Under the pieces are notes generated by a model. That model saw nothing but the letters and a program-made list of their open reading frames with translations. It did not search any database and was not told the DNA's origin. From a virus: a stretch of 23,235 bases of DNA. The stretch is from positions 1-23,235 of IMG/VR virus record IMGVR_UViG_3300023184_000537. One strand, 5' to 3'. The position numbers were made by a program, and so were the translations under genes. Positions 19,743-23,235 of the stretch are shown piece by piece. Within the stretch, counting starts at the first letter, position 1, and every line of letters starts with the position of its first letter.

Positions 19743-19793
19743 AAGCCTTACCGTAAAGTAGAGGGTTAGGCCGGAGACGGACACCCCCCCTTG

Positions 19794-19822
19794 TTGAATT
19801 GTGGCGCGGTGGTCCGTATACT
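19794..19822 (+). promoter_or_regulatory. rightward sigma-70-type promoter
   Basis: TTGAAT (19794-19799), a 17-base spacer and TATACT (19817-19822) make the best promoter seen in the window: four of six and five of six consensus bases at ideal spacing. Transcription would start near 19829 and run through a leader of about 370 bases into the terminase operon. Confidence 0.65.
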
Positions 19823-19861
19823 CCCCAACAAAATATATTTCCTAAAGTGAGATCCAATAAT

Positions 19862-19948
19862 ATGGCTCTGACCTGCACTTATACTTACTGTGATACAACT
19901 CACATCTGTAAAACGGGAAATGCGTTAAATTTCCTGCCTTATATATAG
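19862..19948 (+). CDS. possible 28-aa leader peptide
   Basis: About 33 bases after the predicted transcript start, ATG 19862 opens a 28-codon frame: MALTCTYTYCDTTHICKTGN then ALNFLPYI. It has three Cys and one His (possible metal site). The ribosome site is weak (AAGTGAG upstream). TAG 19946-19948 comes just three bases before a stable hairpin at 19952-19974, which is the layout of a leader peptide with attenuation, but the frame may also be chance. Confidence 0.25.
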   Translation: MALTCTYTYCDTTHICKTGNALNFLPYI

Positions 19949-19951
19949 TAA

Positions 19952-20063
19952 GGGGTTTTAATAGGAAAAACCCCGACTGGTGTTAATGTGGCCTCTGGCG
20001 AGGCCCCTAGGCCGAGACCTAACTTACCCCTCAGTTCGCTTGGGCTCCTTCGGGCGCCAAGCC
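19952..20063 (+). promoter_or_regulatory. hairpin-rich leader of the terminase transcript
   Basis: Three hairpins follow one another: GGGGTTTT (19952-19959) with AAAACCCC (19967-19974); GGCCTC with GAGGCC around TGGC near 19990-20005; and CTTGG with CCAAG around a TTCG-containing loop near 20039-20061. None is followed by a T tract, so simple termination is unlikely. They may protect RNA, pause polymerase, or be DNA structures for packaging. Confidence 0.4.
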
Positions 20064-20101
20064 CGAACTAGTCCGTACTTTTTAGTGGGGATAGCTATAT
20101 C

Positions 20102-20156
20102 TAACCAGATGTAGATCATCCATTAACCAGGTGGAACCCCCTGCTTTAACCAGGTG
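20102..20156 (+). repeat. three TAACCAGRTG iterons before the terminase gene
   Basis: TAACCAGATG (20102-20111), TAACCAGGTG (20124-20133) and TAACCAGGTG (20147-20156) start 22 and 23 bases apart, about two helix turns, so they face the same side of DNA. The last ends 40 bases before the terminase start. Copies 2 and 3 extend to TTAACCAGGTG. This is where many phages place the site bound by their small terminase. Confidence 0.65.
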
Positions 20157-20195
20157 AGAAAACTTGTTCCGCCCGATTTTTTTTGAGGAGATTAC

Positions 20196-22055
20196 GTGGC
20201 TGATAATTCAGCAGATATAGCAAAGCGTATTATCCTCGGCGCAGTAGCAGAGGGTATGACCGTCGAGGCAGCCACGGCTTCTGCCGGTAAGTCCATCAAG
20301 ACCTACGAGTACTACCGCCGCACCGATAAGATATTTTCAGATAAAGTGGACCGAACCCGCCTGGGTCTTAAAGACAAGGCATTTGCATCTGGCGATGTCC
20401 ACGACATTACTTTTGCCGAGTTCCGCCAGAGGTTCCTGCATAGCCGTACCTTTGAGCATCAACAGAATATTGTAGATGTAATTGAGGGCAGAGAACCTGG
20501 ATGGCTACACCCATCTATGAAGTTTGAAAAGGGTGTGGCTAATAACCGCATTCTTATTAACATCCCGCCCAACCACGCCAAGTCAATGACTATCACCGTT
20601 GACTACGTCACCTGGCAGGTAGCACGCAATCCCAACTTCCGTGTTCTTATTGTTTCCCAAACGCAGCGCTTAGCTGCCGACTTTCTCTACGCCATCAAGC
20701 AACGCCTGACTCATCCGAACTATGAAGATCTACAACAGGCATACGCGGCTGGCGTAGGGTTTAACTCAAAGACTGCTTCCTGGCAAGCAACCCGTGTCAC
20801 CTTCGGTGATGAACTCCGTGAGTCATCTGAAAAGGACCCGAACATCGAGGCCGTTGGTATCGGCGGTCAAATCTACGGCAAGCGTGCCGATATGATTATT
20901 GTAGACGATGCTGTGACGCTCTCTAACGCTAATGACTTTGAACGACAGATTAAGTGGCTCACCCAGGACGTTCGCTCCCGTTTGAACCCTACAGGTAAAC
21001 TTATTATTATCGGTACCCGTGTAGCATCCGTTGACCTATACCGCGAGCTACGCCAAGAAGATAGATACCCAGGTGGATTAGTTCCTTGGACCTATCTTGC
21101 AATGCCAGCATTGCTGAGCACAGATGAGGACCCTGACAAGTGGGAAACTCTGTGGCCTAAATCAGATGCACCCTTTGACGGGCAAGAAGAATCTGACAAG
21201 GACGAGAACGGTTTATACCCACGATGGTCTGGACGGAACTTATACAATGAGCGTCAAGCGATGGACACCAGCACTTGGGCGCTGGTCTATCAACAGCAAG
21301 ATGTCTCCGAGAACTCTGCTTTTGATCCTGTCTGTGTTCGTGGCTCTATTGACGGTATGCGCAAATCCGGCCCATTAGTTGCAGGACACCCAGGTCATCC
21401 TAAAGATTTAAGCGGCTTCTCAATTATCTGTGGTCTTGACCCAGCGATGATTGGCGATACCGCAGCTATATGTTATGCCATTGATCGTAGTTCTAATAAG
21501 CGCTACATCATAGATGCAATCAAGATTACGCGACCATCTCCGGCAGACATCAGAGACTTGATATTTAACTGGACTTCTTTATATGGACCCAGTGAATGGA
21601 TAGTGGAGAAAAATGCTTTCCAATCATTCCTTACCCAAGATGAAGGAATTCGTCAGCACCTGGCAAGCCGAGGAGTGCTACTGCGGGAACACCATACTGG
21701 AAACAACAAGTGGGACGCAGGCTTCGGTGTTGCATCAATGTCAACTTTGTTCGGCACCAAGCAACACGATGGCAAGCACCACCGCGACAATCTTATCCAT
21801 CTTCCCTCTGATCAGACGGAGAATGTTAAGGCACTGATTGAACAGTTAATCACTTGGACTCCTACTACTAAGGGTAAGACAGACTTAGTAATGGCGCTGT
21901 GGTTCTGTGAAATCCGAGCACGTGAGATGCTCAACTATGGTCAGTATAACTCTCACCACCTTAAGAATCCGTTTCTTACATCAGCTGAGAAGCGTAAGCG
22001 TGTAGTTGTCAACATTGACCAACTGCTTGCAGATCAAAACAAACACTTCGTCTAG
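20196..22055 (+). CDS. terminase large subunit with N-terminal HTH-like extension
   Basis: A 619-aa DNA-packaging motor. Residues 1-60 look like a helix-turn-helix of small-terminase type (AKRIILGAVAEGMTVEAATA, then SAGKSIKTYEYYRR), after which the ATPase begins. The Walker A-like loop is IPPNHAKS (123-130), Walker B is MIIVDDA (233-239), and IIGTR (271-275) fits the coupling motif. The nuclease half shows Asp415 (CGLDPAMIGD) and Glu471 (WIVEKNAF), which cut concatemers. Start GTG 20196 has GGAG upstream. No separate small terminase gene precedes it, so the N-terminal part may do that job. Confidence 0.9.
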   Translation: MADNSADIAKRIILGAVAEGMTVEAATASAGKSIKTYEYYRRTDKIFSDKVDRTRLGLKDKAFASGDVHDITFAEFRQRFLHSRTFEHQQNIVDVIEGREPGWLHPSMKFEKGVANNRILINIPPNHAKSMTITVDYVTWQVARNPNFRVLIVSQTQRLAADFLYAIKQRLTHPNYEDLQQAYAAGVGFNSKTASWQATRVTFGDELRESSEKDPNIEAVGIGGQIYGKRADMIIVDDAVTLSNANDFERQIKWLTQDVRSRLNPTGKLIIIGTRVASVDLYRELRQEDRYPGGLVPWTYLAMPALLSTDEDPDKWETLWPKSDAPFDGQEESDKDENGLYPRWSGRNLYNERQAMDTSTWALVYQQQDVSENSAFDPVCVRGSIDGMRKSGPLVAGHPGHPKDLSGFSIICGLDPAMIGDTAAICYAIDRSSNKRYIIDAIKITRPSPADIRDLIFNWTSLYGPSEWIVEKNAFQSFLTQDEGIRQHLASRGVLLREHHTGNNKWDAGFGVASMSTLFGTKQHDGKHHRDNLIHLPSDQTENVKALIEQLITWTPTTKGKTDLVMALWFCEIRAREMLNYGQYNSHHLKNPFLTSAEKRKRVVVNIDQLLADQNKHFV

Positions 22056-22065
22056 GGAGATAACA

Positions 22066-22125
22066 ATGGCAACAGCATCAAAGTGCAAAAAGTGTGGCAA
22101 GTCAAAGAAAATGTGTAAGTGCTAA
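22066..22125 (+). CDS. 19-aa cysteine-rich microprotein
   Basis: ATG 22066 follows GGGAGATAACA closely, and the stop forms TAATG with the next gene. The product MATASKCKKCGKSKKMCKC has CxxC and CxC with many lysines, enough to hold one zinc and bind nucleic acid. It fills the whole gap between terminase and the next gene. Very short Cys/Lys proteins occur at this place in some actinophages. Real translation is likely from its ribosome site and coupling, though the size leaves doubt. Confidence 0.45.
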   Translation: MATASKCKKCGKSKKMCKC

Positions 22126-22274
22126 TGGCAACAAAGAAGCCTACGCCTAAAGCGACTGTTAAGGCACCTGTTAAAAAGAAGGTGCAAGTAATGCCAGATA
22201 AAATTTCTCCATCCAAGATGACACCGGCACAAAAAGCGCGTTATCTCAAGAACCCAGAACGCTACGACTACTAA
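22125..22274 (+). CDS. small basic hypothetical protein
   Basis: A 49-aa lysine- and proline-rich protein: MATKKPTPKATVKAPVKKK at the N-terminus and SPSKMTPAQKARYLKNPERY near the end. The first half should be disordered; the second half has one helix. Such basic peptides can accompany DNA in the capsid or assist the packaging motor. It starts in the stop of the microprotein. No family was recognised. Confidence 0.55.
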   Translation: MATKKPTPKATVKAPVKKKVQVMPDKISPSKMTPAQKARYLKNPERYDY

Positions 22275-22283
22275 GGACAACTA

Positions 22284-22826
22284 ATGGCAAAGCCAACCAA
22301 GCAACAGATAGCACAAGGCAAAGCCCGTGCAGGTGGTAATAATCCAGTTAAAGTAACTAACGCTGAATTAAAAAAACTTGCTAATGGTGTTGTAACCGCT
22401 GTTTCTATTGTTGCTCCTGGTGCTGCAGTTAAAGACGCAGTTCTTCTTGCAAAAGCAATTAAAGCTGGTAAGTTAACAAAAGATACTATCCGAGCTGCTG
22501 AAATATCTAAACTTCAAAAAGCTGCTCAAGAAAAACCTTATGCTAAAACATATAAAGGTAAGCAAGGTGTAGATTCCGATACAACAATTAAAGTAAAAGG
22601 AACTCCTAAACAAACTCCTGAAACTGGAGCAAAAGTAGTTTTCAAAAAAGTTGTTGAACCTGGATCTCCTAAACTTATTAAAGACCGTGCTGCAAGATCT
22701 GAAACAAGAATTAAATCTGCAGATGAAGCCATTAAAGAAAACATTAAAAATCGCAAGGGCAAACTAGCTCGTTCAACCGCAGCAGCAGTTGCTGGTTCAA
22801 CAAACTTAAAGCCTAAAAATAAGTAA
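22284..22826 (+). CDS. basic Lys/Ala-rich protein, possible virion-internal protein
   Basis: A 180-aa, very basic protein between terminase and portal. A hydrophobic helix (VVTAVSIVAPGAAVKDAVLL, about 36-55) is followed by amphipathic and disordered Lys-rich sequence (KGKQGVDSDTTIKVKGTPKQ) and a second helix (AARSETRIKSADEAIKEN). Codon use is more A-rich than in the terminase. It could be an internal or ejected DNA-binding protein or a membrane-active ejection protein. No family was recognised. Confidence 0.55.
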   Translation: MAKPTKQQIAQGKARAGGNNPVKVTNAELKKLANGVVTAVSIVAPGAAVKDAVLLAKAIKAGKLTKDTIRAAEISKLQKAAQEKPYAKTYKGKQGVDSDTTIKVKGTPKQTPETGAKVVFKKVVEPGSPKLIKDRAARSETRIKSADEAIKENIKNRKGKLARSTAAAVAGSTNLKPKNK

Positions 22827-22835
22827 GGAACCCCA

Positions 22836-23235
22836 GTGCTAACACCAAAAGAAGTTAACGACAAGCTAGGTCGGCTGCAGACCAAATTCGCTGCACGCGA
22901 CCAGCGTATGCGTGATGTTCTTTCGGTACGTCAAGGAGATCTCTCAAAGGTCTACCCTTCGATGTTCTCCGAAGATTATCCAAAGCCACTCGTGGCTAAC
23001 TTCATTGATGTTGCAGCACGTGACTTAGCAGAAGCGATGGCACCACTGCCATCATTTAACTGCTCAGCTACTAATATGGTTTCAGACTCTGCACGTAAAG
23101 CAGCAGATACTCGTACTCGTATTGCAAACTTCTACGTCTCAGTTGCTGAACTGCAACTGCAGATGTATGAAGGTGCTGACTGGTTTAACACATACGGAAT
23201 GATGATTGGTATGGTCGAGATGGATTACGACTCTA
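22836..23235 (+). CDS. portal protein, N-terminal part (runs off the window)
   Basis: The frame opens at GTG 22836 with AAGGA seven bases upstream and is still open at the last base, giving 133 residues. It reads MLTPKEVNDKLGRLQTKFAA, then RDVLSVRQGDLSKVYPSMFS, YPKPLVANFIDVAARDLAEA and MAPLPSFNC. This is the usual start of portal proteins in actinophages: a helical clip region, then a conserved NFIDVAARDLAE-type helix. Position after terminase supports the call. The portal ring forms the vertex through which DNA is packaged. Confidence 0.75.
   Translation, partial: MLTPKEVNDKLGRLQTKFAARDQRMRDVLSVRQGDLSKVYPSMFSEDYPKPLVANFIDVAARDLAEAMAPLPSFNCSATNMVSDSARKAADTRTRIANFYVSVAELQLQMYEGADWFNTYGMMIGMVEMDYDS

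Larger units (their letters stand above)
19545..19768 (+). repeat. five dispersed AGGGTTA motifs
   Basis: AGGGTTA occurs at 19545-19551, 19640-19646, 19660-19666, 19667-19673 (tandem with the previous) and 19762-19768, all on the rightward strand. On the leftward strand the same word is the extended ribosome site of three early genes (18194-18200, 18627-18633, 19395-19401). The shared word may be chance, a protein site, or an antisense pairing element. Confidence 0.5.
19390..20195. other. 0.8-kb non-coding control region between divergent operons
   Basis: No long coding frame lies between the leftward ArdC-like gene and the rightward terminase. The region holds a weak leftward promoter, two matching dyads, three CCGG-type iterons, five AGGGTTA motifs, a good rightward promoter, a 28-codon frame, several hairpins and three TAACCAG iterons, each listed separately. 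The arrangement suits a combined promoter region, possible replication origin and packaging site. A cohesive end or pac cut was not identified. Confidence 0.7.

Noticed and set aside
19952-19974. GGGGTTTT/AAAACCCC hairpin as an intrinsic terminator
   Set aside because: No T tract follows the stem on the rightward strand, and the leftward side is only AT-rich.
19565-20156. Short direct repeats as a CRISPR array
   Set aside because: Units are only 10-13 bases with 8-13 base gaps, far from CRISPR repeat and spacer lengths; the Cas4-like gene stands without other cas genes.
1-23235. tRNA genes, integrase or attachment site
   Set aside because: No cloverleaf pattern, integrase-like protein or long terminal repeat was recognised; a temperate lifestyle is not supported by this window.

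Overview
The window looks like most of the genome of a tailed double-stranded DNA phage that infects an actinobacterium. The host inference rests on a WhiB-family regulator, an FmdB-type zinc ribbon and leaderless-looking or GTG starts. Moderate GC (by eye) and AT-leaning codons would suit a low-GC aquatic actinobacterium, but that part is inference. No integrase, tRNA gene, IS element or CRISPR array was seen.

Layout. (1) 1-7350, rightward late genes: the end of a TPR protein, virion and fibre proteins (one with two fibronectin-III domains and a glycine-rich tip), an uncharacterised 236-aa protein, a 735-aa tail protein, and a lysis cassette (two small membrane proteins around an M15-type endolysin). 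Strong TTCG-loop terminators lie at 4251 and 7370. (2) 7415-7678, a lone leftward zinc-ribbon gene. (3) 7781-14780, the rightward replication/regulation operon: HslV-like peptidase, Cas4-like nuclease, WhiB, RecA-fold/DnaB-like ATPase, resolvase-like nuclease, a primase split into zinc-finger and TOPRIM genes, a MazG-like protein, a sigma-like factor, another PD-(D/E)XK protein, FmdB and a SAM methyltransferase. It ends at a probably bidirectional terminator at 14823. (4) 14874-19389, a leftward accessory operon of small, tightly overlapping genes. It runs from an ArdC-N-like protein through many unknown micro-genes to a membrane-anchored transglycosylase and a C5 cytosine methyltransferase split in two frames. 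(5) 19390-20195, an 0.8-kb non-coding control region. (6) 20196-23235, the start of the packaging/head operon: terminase with an N-terminal HTH-like extension, three small basic genes and the start of a portal gene. On a circular or permuted map this operon would continue through the missing capsid genes into position 1.

How the parts fit. The control region carries two divergent promoters. About 46-51 bp upstream of each is the same dyad, AGACAT-N11-ATGTCY, with centres 199 bp apart. Between the dyads are three CCGGWTAWGGCTA iterons and five AGGGTTA motifs. AGGGTTA also forms the extended Shine-Dalgarno of three leftward genes. Just before the terminase are three TAACCAGRTG iterons at 22-23 bp spacing, a good candidate for the packaging recognition site. 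The leftward operon looks like an early host-takeover and anti-restriction module (ArdC-like protein plus DNA methylation).

Most worth following up: the symmetric control region, the packaging iterons paired with the HTH-bearing terminase, the split C5 methyltransferase with a second reading frame inside it, the overlapping split primase, the HslV-like peptidase without an unfoldase partner, and the mutually exclusive leader hairpins before two early genes.
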